NCBI GenBank assembly: GCA_025594325.1
Contig: JANHCV010000015.1
Span: 806,001-870,000 of the forward strand
Source of the DNA: Blastocladiella emersonii ATCC 22665
Taxonomy: Eukaryota > Blastocladiomycota > Blastocladiomycetes > Blastocladiales > Blastocladiaceae
DNA: 64,000 bases
Direction: 5' to 3'
Under the pieces are notes generated by a model. It did not search any database. It saw only the letters and a list, made by a program, of their open reading frames with translations, and had not been told where the DNA came from. The translations under genes were made by a program, and so were the position numbers. Positions within the stretch are counted from its first letter, which is position 1, and each line of letters opens with the position of its first letter. Shown here one piece after another: positions 40,801-50,295 of this stretch.

Positions 40801-41168
40801 GCTCGACCACCACCGGCGAGTACTCGCACCTCGAGCAGGACGGCAAGGAGTCTGGTGACGTGGAAGGTGTCGATGGTCAAGACGACGCGGCCCCCGCCAG
40901 CAAGCGCAGCCGCACTTCGGACAGCAGCTCGCGTCGCCTCTCGGACTCGGAATTCCTCATGGGCATCAAGGAGGTGTTCCAGAGCGTCGCGACCGCCGAC
41001 TCCAAGCCCGTCTTGACCGCCGCACTTGAATGGGTCCAGGACGCGTACAACGACAATGAAGAGTACCAGATCGACGTCGCCACCCGCCTGACCGAGGATC
41101 AAGCGCTTCGCGTCATGGCCGTGTCCGAATCGAAGCGCAAGCGCATCCTCGAGATTTTCATTCAGTAG
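40801..41168 (+). pseudogene. truncated second ORF of the Harbinger element
   Basis: An open frame with an acidic segment, an NLS-like SKRSRTSD and a helical C-terminus (ALEWVQDAYNDNEEYQIDVA) lies where Harbinger elements carry their Myb/SANT-like DNA-binding protein. The N-terminal Myb part and start codon are missing between the TATA box and this frame. The first in-frame ATG (40959) would give only 69 residues. I infer an internal deletion; the assignment as ORF2 rests on position and composition. Confidence 0.5.
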
Positions 41169-41481
41169 CTCACTCGCACATGTCCCCCTCCCCTCGCGTT
41201 GCTTCCTGGCCTTGTTCTCGCCCATTTGTGTCCAATACATCTGGCTTTGTGTCCATCGTATCTTCAATCGTTACCCTTCGCTCGAAAATGACGCGACTCG
41301 TTGAGAAACGCGTGGTTCTCAAAGTGTCTCGCACGTCACGTGATTGATCGACGCGTCTCCACCGATGCGTTCTGACCTCAGCGACGCGTCAAATCATCTG
41401 GAATCGCTTATCTAACGTTATAGTACTTGACAAATCAGTATATTACAGCATGCATGCGGGTACAACAATTATTTCGCGCCT

Positions 41482-42799
41482 TCAAAGACGGGTCCCACGA
41501 GCGGCCATGACGCGCCTGTACTCGGTCCAAAGAACATTTGCGACGCGGTTCCGAAGCGAGATACCGCGCTGACGAGCTCCGTCCAGCGAGGCCTCGAGGA
41601 CAGCGGCCTCGTCGTCCTCCTCGTTCTCGTCGTCCAGGGGCTCGCGCCCACGCACTGGCGCCTCACGCGCCGCGTCCCGCGCGCGCCGGAGCTCCGTCTC
41701 GGCGTCGCGAAAGAAGGCGTCGCCGCCTTGGTTCCACTTGTTGATCATGTTGTGCAGCGTGCAGAGCGCGTACACAAGCTTGACTTGAGTCTTGATTGGG
41801 TAGGCCGCGCCAATCGAGAGGACGCGGAAACGCTTCTTGAGCACGCCAAAGATATGCTCAATGGAGTTGCGGAGCGACGCGTGACGCAGATTGAAAAGCT
41901 CTTCGCGGTTCTTAACTCTACGTACGTTGGTGAAGCAGATGAGATGGCGCCAACGTGATGGTCATGGCAGTGAGAACGTACCCATCCTTGCCGCGGGCAA
42001 ACTCGCGAAGATGATAGCGGGTACCGCTGAAGGGCACGATGATGGACGTGCGGTTTGCGTAGCCGCCGTCGGTGAGGTAGAAGCGGCCGGCGGGGATCTT
42101 GAACCCACGGGCGAAGGCGTCCGAGAGCACGCGCGAGTCATGCGCCTTGCCCTCCCACCCTGCGAGAACGTAGGTGAAGTTCAAGTCAAAGTCGCAGGCA
42201 GCGAGGACATTTGAGTATATGGTCCCCTTGCGGTTTCGGAACGAGTCGTGAAGCTTAGTGGGCACAACAAACGGGATGTGCGTTCCGTCAAGCGCGCCGA
42301 CCGCGTTCTGGAACGGAGCGTATTTCGGGTCGTGGGCGATGCGCTCATGCACGGGCGTAGAATCGGACGGCTGGACAATGAACTCGGGCATCAGGCGGTA
42401 CAGAGCGTCGAGCACTTGCTTCAGAACCCTGGACGCGGTCTCGCCAGAGATTTGGAACCGCTCCCTGAGGTTGCGGTTGGTGCTGCCCTCGCCGGCCATG
42501 ACAAGAAAAACCATGAAGCGCGCCTCGACGGACAGCTCGCGGCCGTCGGCGAGAAGGCCACGGTCGCGGAACAGGCGGCAGATGGCCTTGAAGGTCTCGC
42601 GGGGCATACGGGCGATTTCCGAAAAACGCGTTTCGCTGTTGCACGTCAGCAGCTCTTAAACCCACGACTCGCCGGAAAGCGTGGACGTGCGGATAGGCTC
42701 CCACGAGCGGCGCTCGTTGCGAGCAGCGAGACGTCGCAGGAGAGCGAGGGCGGCTGTGAGCATTAGGCCGCGCAGCTTGCGGTTGTATCCCTTGCCCAT
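41482..42799 (-). pseudogene. Harbinger transposase (HARBI1-like, DDE_Tnp_4) with nonsense codon
   Basis: Exon 1 is 42799-41982 and exon 2 is 41917-41482, with a 64-nt intron (41918-41981); 417 codons. Typical start (GKGYNRKLRGLM), SGESWV before the lesion, MPRETFKAICRLF, then FQISGETASRVLKQ. The catalytic triad regions are NAVGALDGTHIP (D), FYLTDGGYANR (D) and SLRNSIEHIFGVLKKRF (E), all present. A TAA at 42656-42658 interrupts ...SWV[stop]ELL... In related transposases this position is usually Gln, so a CAA-to-TAA change is likely. Translation from the downstream Met (42607) would give a protein lacking the N-terminus. Confidence 0.88.
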
Positions 42800-42993
42800 G
42801 TTGTTTGAGGGCTCGAGAACACGATGCGTGAGGTTAGGTGTTGATTCGTTGCAATAAGTGCGGCTGCAAAGAGGTGGGAAAGATTTTATTGCGGGGGGGC
42901 GTTCATCCAGCGGGGCGTTTGGTTCGCACGGCCGCTGAGATGAACGGGGGTGAGGTGAAACGTGGCAACTGTTTCAGCTGATCCACCTGATCT

Positions 42994-43008
42994 GAACCAA
43001 ACGGGCCC
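42994..43008 (-). repeat. right terminal inverted repeat
   Basis: GAACCAAACGGGCCC, followed directly by the TAA duplication. Confidence 0.95.
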
Positions 43009-43162
43009 TAAGACTGTCCATAAGGGTAATAAGGATCCGATGCATAGTCGCCAAGCAGCACAGGACCCGGCAAGGTCGGCACGGTCGGTAGGATCAAAGC
43101 AGGCGACGGCGAGGAAGTACCGCTGCCTCGGGACGCTTTTCCCTTAGTCTGAGACTTTTTCT

Positions 43163-43177
43163 TCATTTGTTTTGCAT
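43163..43177 (-). promoter_or_regulatory. minimal uORF overlapping the start of DUF4470 copy C
   Basis: ATG CAA AAC AAA TGA, stop overlapping the main ATG as in the other copies. Confidence 0.6.
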
Positions 43178-43249
43178 GGAGTGAGGTGTAGGGCGGGAGC
43201 AAGTGGGCGAGGCGACGCTTCGACGACTTCGACTCTCGGTTTGCGAATA

Positions 43250-43286
43250 CGAAGCGTCAGCTGATTTCATCGGCGGCATCGCGATA
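43250..43286 (-). promoter_or_regulatory. conserved upstream block of the DUF4470 family, copy C
   Basis: Related to the blocks upstream of copies A and D (shared GATG, GCCGAT and TCAGCTGA segments), 84 bp before the ATG. Confidence 0.4.
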
Positions 43287-43418
43287 CCCTGCACCCACCG
43301 TTAAGCCCTTTTCACTCTCTGACCCTCAACGAACGCGTCAAATACTTTGAAACAAACTATAGGATTATTCTATGAGACAAAAATGGTTTGAAGTGACCAG
43401 CTCCACGGTCCGACCACC

Positions 43419-43940
43419 TCACGCGACCGTTGACGTGGTCACCGACGCGGCGGCCTCGGCCTGGGCGTGGGCGTCCGCGGCGTGCAAGACAGACGAGTGG
43501 TCGACGGCCGAGGCAGCCGAGAACTCGTCGACGCTGTTGTGCGAGGCGCTGGCGGCCGAGAACGACTCGGCGTGCTGCTGGTGCTGAGCCGAGGAGGCCT
43601 GGAAGGCATCGCCGACCGACTGGAACGCGTCGCTGGCGTTGTCAGCCGACTGCAGGTACGAGCCGTCGTCGTCGCGCTGGCACCGGCCGCCGTGGCCGTA
43701 GCCCCAGTTACCGTTGCCACCCCAGTTGCCGTGGCCGCCGTTGCCACCCCAGTTGGAGCTCCAGTTGCTGCTCCACTCGGACGACCACTCCGAGTGCCAC
43801 TCGGAACGCCACTCGGAGCTCCAGTTGCTGCTGTGCCCGTTGTTGTAGTGGCCGCCGTTGTTGTAGTGCTGGCCGTTGTTGTAGTTGCCGCCCCAGTTGC
43901 CGCCGTTGTAGCCCGAGTTGCAGTTGGCGCCAAAGGTCAT
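43419..43940 (-). CDS. small Asn/Gly/Tyr/Trp-rich low-complexity protein
   Basis: Single exon, 173 aa, with a TATA box (44042-44047) about 100 bp before the ATG. The N-terminal half is made of Asn/Gly/Tyr/His (NYNNGQHYNNGGHYNNG) and then a Trp ladder (SSEWRSEWHSEWSSEW, SSNWSSNWGGNGG). After a central GRCQRDDDGS the C-terminal ~90 residues are Ala/Ser/His-rich and probably helical (SDAFQSVGDAFQASS; AAASVTTSTVA end). No signal peptide or TM. The composition is prion-like or phase-separating in style. It lies 253 bp upstream of DUF4470 copy C on the same strand; a second copy has the same position next to copy B. Function unknown. Confidence 0.7.
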   Translation of the reverse strand: MTFGANCNSGYNGGNWGGNYNNGQHYNNGGHYNNGHSSNWSSEWRSEWHSEWSSEWSSNWSSNWGGNGGHGNWGGNGNWGYGHGGRCQRDDDGSYLQSADNASDAFQSVGDAFQASSAQHQQHAESFSAASASHNSVDEFSAASAVDHSSVLHAADAHAQAEAAASVTTSTVA

Positions 43941-44041
43941 GTTGTTAATGCGTCGTCTAGTAGAGGGTGGGGGAGGGAGAGGTCGCTTGGAGTGCTGCGG
44001 GATGCTGGTCAAGCTGAAGGAGCGCGGGGAGCCCGGCCAGC

Positions 44042-44047
44042 TTTATA
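44042..44047 (-). promoter_or_regulatory. TATA box of the Asn/Gly/Trp-rich gene
   Basis: TATAAA on the minus strand (GGTATAAAGC), about 100 bp before the ATG at 43940. Confidence 0.6.
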
Positions 44048-44555
44048 CCCTCACGCTCCCGCTGATCCGAGCAAGCGTTGACCGCAGCGACGGAGTTGAG
44101 TCCATCGCATCGACACGCTGTCGCGCGGCTTTAGTCTCGAACGACGGTGCAGTTTCGGAAGCGAGGCAGCCCAGCCACGGCGAGCGCGACGCGATGGTGG
44201 CGCAGCGCGGCGCATCCTAAGAGCGTGTGGCTCAGCCGTGCGCTGCCTACGCTCGGCCCATGAAAGCTGCGCCACTACGCTGTCGTAACCGCAGCCAAGG
44301 GTTCTGCTGCCTGCTTCGTACACGCGTGAAACTTGTTAGAGCCCGTCTCGACTTCTAAAACGCGACGTCGGATGCGTTCCGCTGCGGGCTGCAGCCGTCC
44401 CAGTCACGCCTTGATGAAATCTTGAACGCGTGGATGGCTCGAACAGCGATAAACCCGCAATGTCACTGAGAAATCGCCGACGACGCGGCACACACGTTCA
44501 GTCGTTGATTGGTAACGGATATATATATGTACAGTGACACGACCGAGTCCTCGCC
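44048..44555. other. intergenic
   Basis: No gene. Contains GTGGCGCAGCGCG (~44192), a variant of the recurring 13-mer, and an (AT)n stretch at ~44518 near the 3' end of the peroxidase-reductase gene. Confidence 0.4.
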
Positions 44556-47500
44556 TCACGACCCGCTTCCGCGGCGCGGCGCGTCGACGCTCGGCATACT
44601 GAACGACCGGCGCGACGCCGTGGACGGCGGGAGGTAGAACCACTCGGGCTCGTTGCTCTTGGGGTTGGTGCGCAGCGGCATGATGGGCAGACGCGTCGCG
44701 GGCGGGAGCCGCTTGGCGTAGTCGTCGGCAGACATGAACCCGCCGCCGGACTCGCCGTCGTCGTCCGAGTCGGTCAGCCGGCCCGCGTCGTAAATCTCCT
44801 GCGTCGGCTTGCCCGTCCACCGCGCCGAAGAGAGGCGTTGCGCGGGTTTCGGCGGCTTGGCCGAGGCGGCGGCGGCGGAGGTGGGATCAGTCGGTGGTGC
44901 GAGCGTCTCGCTGCTGCCACCTCCATGGCGCGGTGTGGACCGGCCCGCGATGGGCGCAAACGAGCGGCGGTACAGCGAGTCGCGCGAGTTGGCGCCAGCA
45001 CCGAGCCCGGCGATGCCCGATGAGGGCGACACGGACATGGGCAGGGTCTGGTCGCTGCCGACGGTATGAACCGGCGGCGGCACAGCCGCCGCGGCTGCCG
45101 CGAGCCCGACGCCGCTGGAAGACACGAGGGTACCCGAGAACGACGACGCCATGGTGGTGCTGACGTTGGTGTTGGTCTGGGACCGGAGCGTCTTGATCGA
45201 GTTGGCGTAGTTGAGCGCGCGCCAGCGCGGGTGCGGGTTGACGAGGTACGAGTGCGCGGGGAGGGCGATGATATCGTCCTCGACGACGCCGAGGTCGACG
45301 AGCGTGCGGTACGTCTCGTCCATGAACTTTTCGGGCCCGCACAGGACGACGCGCTGCGAGCGACCGGCCTCGCCGGATGCGACCCACTTGGACCGCTCGA
45401 GGAGGTCGCGGAGCAGCGCGCGGTCGACGCGGCCGGCGTGCTTCTCGATGGCGCGGCACGCGGGCCCGCCGGGCGACGACGGCGCCTCGCGCGACAGCAC
45501 GTAGACGAGCTTGACCTGGTCCGGGTACGCGGCGGCAATGGCCTCGAGCGTGTCTGACCCGATGAGCGAGTCCATGTTGCGCGCTGCGTTGATGACCGTG
45601 ACCTTGGGCCGGCGCCCGATCCACGGGCTGAGCTTCGAGAGGTGGATGATGCCGTCCTGGCCCGTGTGCGCGTTGGTCGCGTAGACCCACCCGTTCTGCA
45701 ACGGGTGGCGGATGAACACCTTCTCGTCGCGCTGCACGGCGAGCTCGTTGGCCTTGGCGGGCACGTTGGCGGCCGATGGCCGCAGGCTGAATGTGGTCTG
45801 CAAGAAATACCACGACACGAGCTGGAGGTGCGGGGTGGCGCCGGACCCGACGCCGATGAGCAGGATCTCGTCCCAGCACCCGTTGCTCATGGGCAGCGGG
45901 CGGCTCGGGTTCATGAGCGGGCTGCCGAACGGGCCGCGGATCTTGTACTGGGCCTCGCCGGGCTGCGCGGTGCGCCACACGCGCGACATGGCGCCGTCGG
46001 GCAGGCACTTGACGACCATGTCGAAGACGGCCATATTGCCCGACACGGGCGTGTAGTAGCGCGACACGAACTTGCCGCGGATGCGGACCTGGAGCTCGAT
46101 GGCCTGGCCGGGGAGGAAGAAGAGCGGCTCCTCGGCGTACACCTCGTTCGGGTACAGCAGGCAGAACTTGAGCCGGAACACCTCGGCGTCCGCGTTCTCG
46201 TTGGACAGCAGCTCCTTGGCCGTCAGCGCGTACCGGCGGTACTCGTTCTTGACGAACTTGGGCTCGTCGTCGCCCGTGTCGAGCTTGGCGACCACGAGGT
46301 CCTTGAGCTTGTCGATGGCCTGCGCCGAGTGGAAGTGCTGGTTGCGCGCCTCGACGATCATGCGCCAGTCCTCCATGAGGATGCGCGCGTCGGCCTCGAC
46401 GTCGCGGTCGCAGATGCCCGACTTTTCGCACTCGGACGCGGGTCGCGACGGACCGCCGCCGCCGAGTGGGGCGCCCTTGGCGTCGGGCACACCGAGCGTG
46501 TCACCGCCACCGCGAGAACCGCCACCGGCCGTCGCCGCAGCGCAGCGTGACCGGAGCCCCGCCGCGTTCGAGCCGGGCGCCGTGAGCGTATTGGGACTCT
46601 TACGGACGCCGACGCTGTTCCGGCGCGCGGCGCCGGGTGCGAGCGCGGGCCCCTTGGGGTCCGAGTAGTCGACGACGGGGACGTCAGTCCAGGGGACGAA
46701 CAGGTCGGCGTCGTAGAGGGCCGAGTTGAAGTAGTCCATGGTGATATCGGTGCCGAGGACGTTGTACAGGACCTGCTGGCCGCCGGGGTGGCTGATGATC
46801 CACTTGGACACGTCGTAGACGAACCCGTTGCCGACGACCCACATGCGGCCGGCGACGACCTGCTCGTCGACCTCGCGCCACGTCACGGCGGGCAGGTCCG
46901 TGCGCTTGATGACGATCTGCTCGGCGGCGAACTTGCGCGTGTCGAGCTTGTTCCCGACGAGCGGCGCGGCGCCGAGCGGGGACCCCCGCGACGCGGCGCG
47001 GAGACGGCGGAACTCCATGACGGCAAAGAAGAGGATCCAGAAGCTGGTCAGCGCGAGGTACGCGATCCAGAACGGCGACGCGAGGATCGACTCGATGCCC
47101 GACACCGGATACGCCACGTTGATCCCGAACGGCATGTTGACAAACCCGGCAACAACGATGGCGCGGCCAAAGTAGTTGTGCGCGAACTTGAGCCCGCGGA
47201 CCCACCGCGATTTCGACGACGCGAGCAGGCGGCCGAGGTTGCCGAACCCGATGATCATCTGGGCGATGACCGCCGTGAAGACGAACAGGCCAATGTACTC
47301 GTGCGTCGAGGTGCCGAGGACGCTGACCGAGATGGCAAGCGCGCCGGCGACAATGACGGCGACGCAGCTGAGCGTCTGCAGGCCGACGTGCGCAACGACC
47401 CAGCCGTCGCGGGTGCGGCAGTACCGGGCGATAGCGACGGCGAGCGGGAACGCGAACCCGAACACGACGAGCATGGTGATGGCGTGGGCCATGAGCGCGG

Positions 47501-49853
47501 GGCTGCTCTCGAGGCGGTCGTCGTCGACGTCGCTCGTGAAGAAGTTGACGGCGGCCTGGCCGCGGTTGGCGCCGTGGAACTGGATCTGCGCCGACGCCGA
47601 GATGCTGTACGAGAAGATGATGGGGATCTTGGCGTTCTTGACGGCAACCTTGCCCGGCTGCAGGTTGCGGCGCAGGAACTCGACCTGGAACGCGCCCGTG
47701 TCGCCGAGCGATTTCGTCGACAGCACCGTGATGGCCGTGTTGGCGCGGACCGTGGCGGGGCTCGGCCGCGTGTACGCGCCGGTCGGCTTGTACTCGGTAA
47801 GCGTGATATTCTTGCCGCCCTGCTGGCTGCGCGCAATGTACATTTCGGTGGCCGTGATCATGCTGCTGCCGCCGAACCCGATGGCGCAGTACCCGGCGTA
47901 CGCGCACTGCAGGAGGCAGTGGACCGACTCGTCGGCCTTGTCGCGGTTGCGGATGTTCCACGACACGCGGAACCCGGGCGCGAGCTCGTGCGAGAAGGTG
48001 AACCCGGGCACGCGGCCGCCGGCGGTCGCGGCGTCGAGCGGCGGCGGGTCGGGCACCACCTGCCAGATGTTGTTGGGGAAGGTGCGCGTCGACTGCTTGA
48101 CGTTGCGCATGATGATCTGGCGCAGGCTCGTGTTGCGGATCTCGGCGAGGTGCTCGGCCCGCATCACGCCCGGGTTCTCGAACCAGAACCGGTCGCCGTC
48201 CCGCAGCGCCTTGAACTGGTTGACAATCGATCGCGAGAACATGGGCCCGACGTTCGACTCGTACATGTCGCGGCGCTCGAGGAGCCCACCGACCAGCGCG
48301 TCCACGTCGTCGACGCTCGCGTACGCCTTGGCGAGCACGTCCGCGAAATCCGGGTGGATGTCGGCAAAGGTCTTGGGCGCGGACAGCGCCATGGACTGGC
48401 GCATCTGCGCGTAGCCCGGGATGAGGTAGTCGCGGGCGCGGAACAGGTCGAAGACGAAGCCGTCCTTGGCGAGGCGCGGGCCAAAGACCTGGCTGCGCAT
48501 GGGCTCCGTGTAGTAGATGTCGGCCTCGTCCTGGATCTGCGACGACATGCCGGCGAAGAGGGCGCCGATGCCGACCGACTTGACGAGGTCCGAGCGGAAG
48601 AAGTTAGCGGCCATGTCGACCTGGACCGTGGTGTTGGTCTTGTCGTCGATGTAGGTAAGGAAGGCGGGGATTTCCGAGTGGCCGAACCGGTAGGTCGTGG
48701 AGGCGAAGCTCGACTCAATGAGCGGCACGGCCTTGGGGTCGTACTTGGTGTAGGCGTCGAGCGAGAAGCCGAGCAGGAGCGGGAGGTACTCGTAGTAGGT
48801 GATGTGCTGGATCAGCGCGATGACGTGCATACGGGCCTCCTGGAACAGGTCGTCGTCGGAGACGCCCGGGTTCTTGGCGCGGTACGCGTTGGCGAACCGG
48901 TTGTGCTCGCGCATGAAGAGCGTGTACAGGGCCTGCGAGTACGGGCTCGTGTTGCCGACGATGCTGCCAAAGGCGAACATTTGCTCCTGGCCGGGAGGCA
49001 ATGTGCTCTGCGTCACGTTGGTGCCGCGCGGGTTCTACGTGGCGGGAGTGGGTGAGCGTCCGGTCGTTCGTGTAGGAGGGTGAGGCGATCGTACTCGAGA
49101 CACGGTGGGCGAGTAGTCCGAGTAGGTCGAGGGCTCGAGCTTGAAGAGCGGACCATCACGCAGCGCGGCGACCTGCTCGGGCGTCGTGCCGTACAGCTAC
49201 ATTCGAGGTTGGATCAGCAACTCGTCGCGAGAGCCGAGCGGGAGAGCGAAAACGTACGTGCGAGCCATCGAGGAAGTGGGACTGCACGTTGATGGGGATC
49301 CGGCGCACGCCCTGGCCAGCAGCGACGGCGCGAGAAAAGGACATGTTGCTGCCGGGCGGCAGGAACTTGTCGTCGGCGGGGACGGGCACCGAGTACCGGT
49401 CCGCCGGGTCGCTCGATGAGACGACATGAGCGACATCTAGACGGCGGCGCTCGCGGCTCAGGGATCAGCCGAGATAAGATCACAGCCGGCGGCGGGCGCG
49501 GGAGGAAACGAACCATGGATGAAGAACTCGCCCCAGAACGTGTGCAGCACGGAGAGGCGGCGCGCGTTGCGAATGTCCTTTTCGGAACGGGCGAGCGTGT
49601 TGGACAGGACGCGCAGGCCGGCGAGCGACGAGGCGTTGAAGTCGAGCGAGGCCGACACGCTGCGCGCATACGGCGTGCCGGCGGCGCCGAGCGACGGGTT
49701 AGTCTTGTTGTTGCCCGACCCGTCGAACGAGCGGTACTCGCGCTTCGGGGCCTGGGCGAGCAACGGGTGGGCGGCGGCGGCGAGTAGCGCGAGCAGGAGT
49801 GCTGCCGCCGCGACGGGTCGAGGTCGAGAGATGGGCCGCCTGTTGCTGGACAT
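44556..49853 (-). CDS. multidomain haem peroxidase-DOMON-cytochrome b561-b5-like-reductase
   Basis: Four exons: 49853-49514, 49436-49258, 49196-49095 and 49034-44556; introns are 77, 61 and 60 nt; about 1,699 aa. A signal peptide (AAAALLLALLAAAAHPLLAQ) comes first. The animal-type haem peroxidase domain spans about residues 95-530. It has the distal His in WGEFFIHD (H113), FLDGSHLYG across intron 2, and the proximal His in TYRFGHSEIP (~326). A DOMON domain (~560-705) follows. The cytochrome b561 core (~720-885) has four His (MAHAITM, VAHVGLQ, STHEYIG, FAHNYFG) in separate TM helices. A cytochrome b5-like segment (~922-975) keeps HPGG but lacks a second His ligand. A flavoprotein reductase (~1090-1560) has the FAD motif RYYTPVSG, the pyridine-nucleotide motif GVGSGATPH and LCGPEKFMDET. 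The tail is Ser/Pro-rich. Expected activity: NAD(P)H electrons pass through FAD and haem across a membrane to oxygen or a substrate, coupled to a lumenal peroxidase, a layout analogous to dual oxidase. Shares a divergent promoter with COX11. Confidence 0.85.
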
Positions 49854-50295
49854 TTCGTTGCTGGTCCAGCGTTCGGCGAGCGTCGAAGCGAGGAGGGGTA
49901 TGTGGGGAAGTGCAAGTCCGAGACGGTGGCGGGAGAGAAAGTGGGGCCGAGCTGACGGCGACGACGGCGAGCGCCGAGCGGCGGCGGCGGCAGATCCCTG
50001 CGTCGGCTGCGCCCGCGCCGTGGCGGAGTGGCTTTGCAGCCAGTCAGGTTGAGCGTTTCATCATATCGCGCTCGATATCGGGATAGTGCTGAACACCGCA
50101 ATTTCGCGGAGTGTGGCTTGGCTGTAGCGCGAGACGCGGCGATGCGCGCCGAGACGCGTCGCGCGAACAATGCGTCTCCGTCACGTGGCCCTGTTGACAG
50201 GCAGGCGATCCGCTCGAAAAAAAGCCTCTCTGCGCTCTCGCAACCTTCCGCGCGCGCTCTCTCAGCTACCATCTTTCAATACCCCAGTCTCTGCA
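49854..50295. promoter_or_regulatory. bidirectional promoter, peroxidase-reductase / COX11
   Basis: 442 bp between two divergent ATGs. Contains a GACGCGTC palindrome (about 50154) and a CT-rich leader before COX11. No TATA box on either strand. Confidence 0.5.

Larger units (their letters stand above)
40570..43008. mobile_element. PIF/Harbinger DNA transposon, 2,439 bp
   Basis: Bounded by perfect 15-bp terminal inverted repeats (GGGCCCGTTTGGTTC and its complement) and flanked by the 3-bp target duplication TAA (40567-40569, 43009-43011), the TWA-type duplication of PIF/Harbinger. An ATCAGGTGGATCA block follows inside both TIRs. Contents: an HARBI1-type DDE transposase on the minus strand and, on the plus strand, the C-terminal remainder of a second ORF. 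Both ORFs look defective, so this copy is probably non-autonomous. Confidence 0.93.
37504..43166 (-). pseudogene. DUF4470-domain gene, copy C, split by a Harbinger transposon
   Basis: Reading from the ATG at 43166: ~53 codons, then the transposon 40570-43008, then the rest of exon 1 to 39236, a 71-nt intron (39165-39235), and exon 2 from 39164 to a stop at 37504. Apart from one TAA target-site duplication, the two flanks join in frame exactly where the other copies read YGQSLPxDLLLYHNP. A second lesion, TAA at 39091-39093, replaces the Trp codon present at this position in copies A and B. The remaining frame (37504-39054) is open and ends EEDVDYGIVDDRIVELDD. The gene is dead twice over unless the first exon fragment is used alone. 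Confidence 0.8.

Noticed and set aside
28840-43166. DUF4470 genes as part of a transposon
   Set aside because: No terminal repeats, target duplications, integrase, reverse transcriptase or DDE motif belong to the repeated unit itself; the only transposon is the Harbinger element inserted later.
46788-49055. 755-codon open frame antisense to the peroxidase-reductase gene
   Set aside because: Same GC-bias artefact; the minus-strand gene has recognisable domains across the whole interval.
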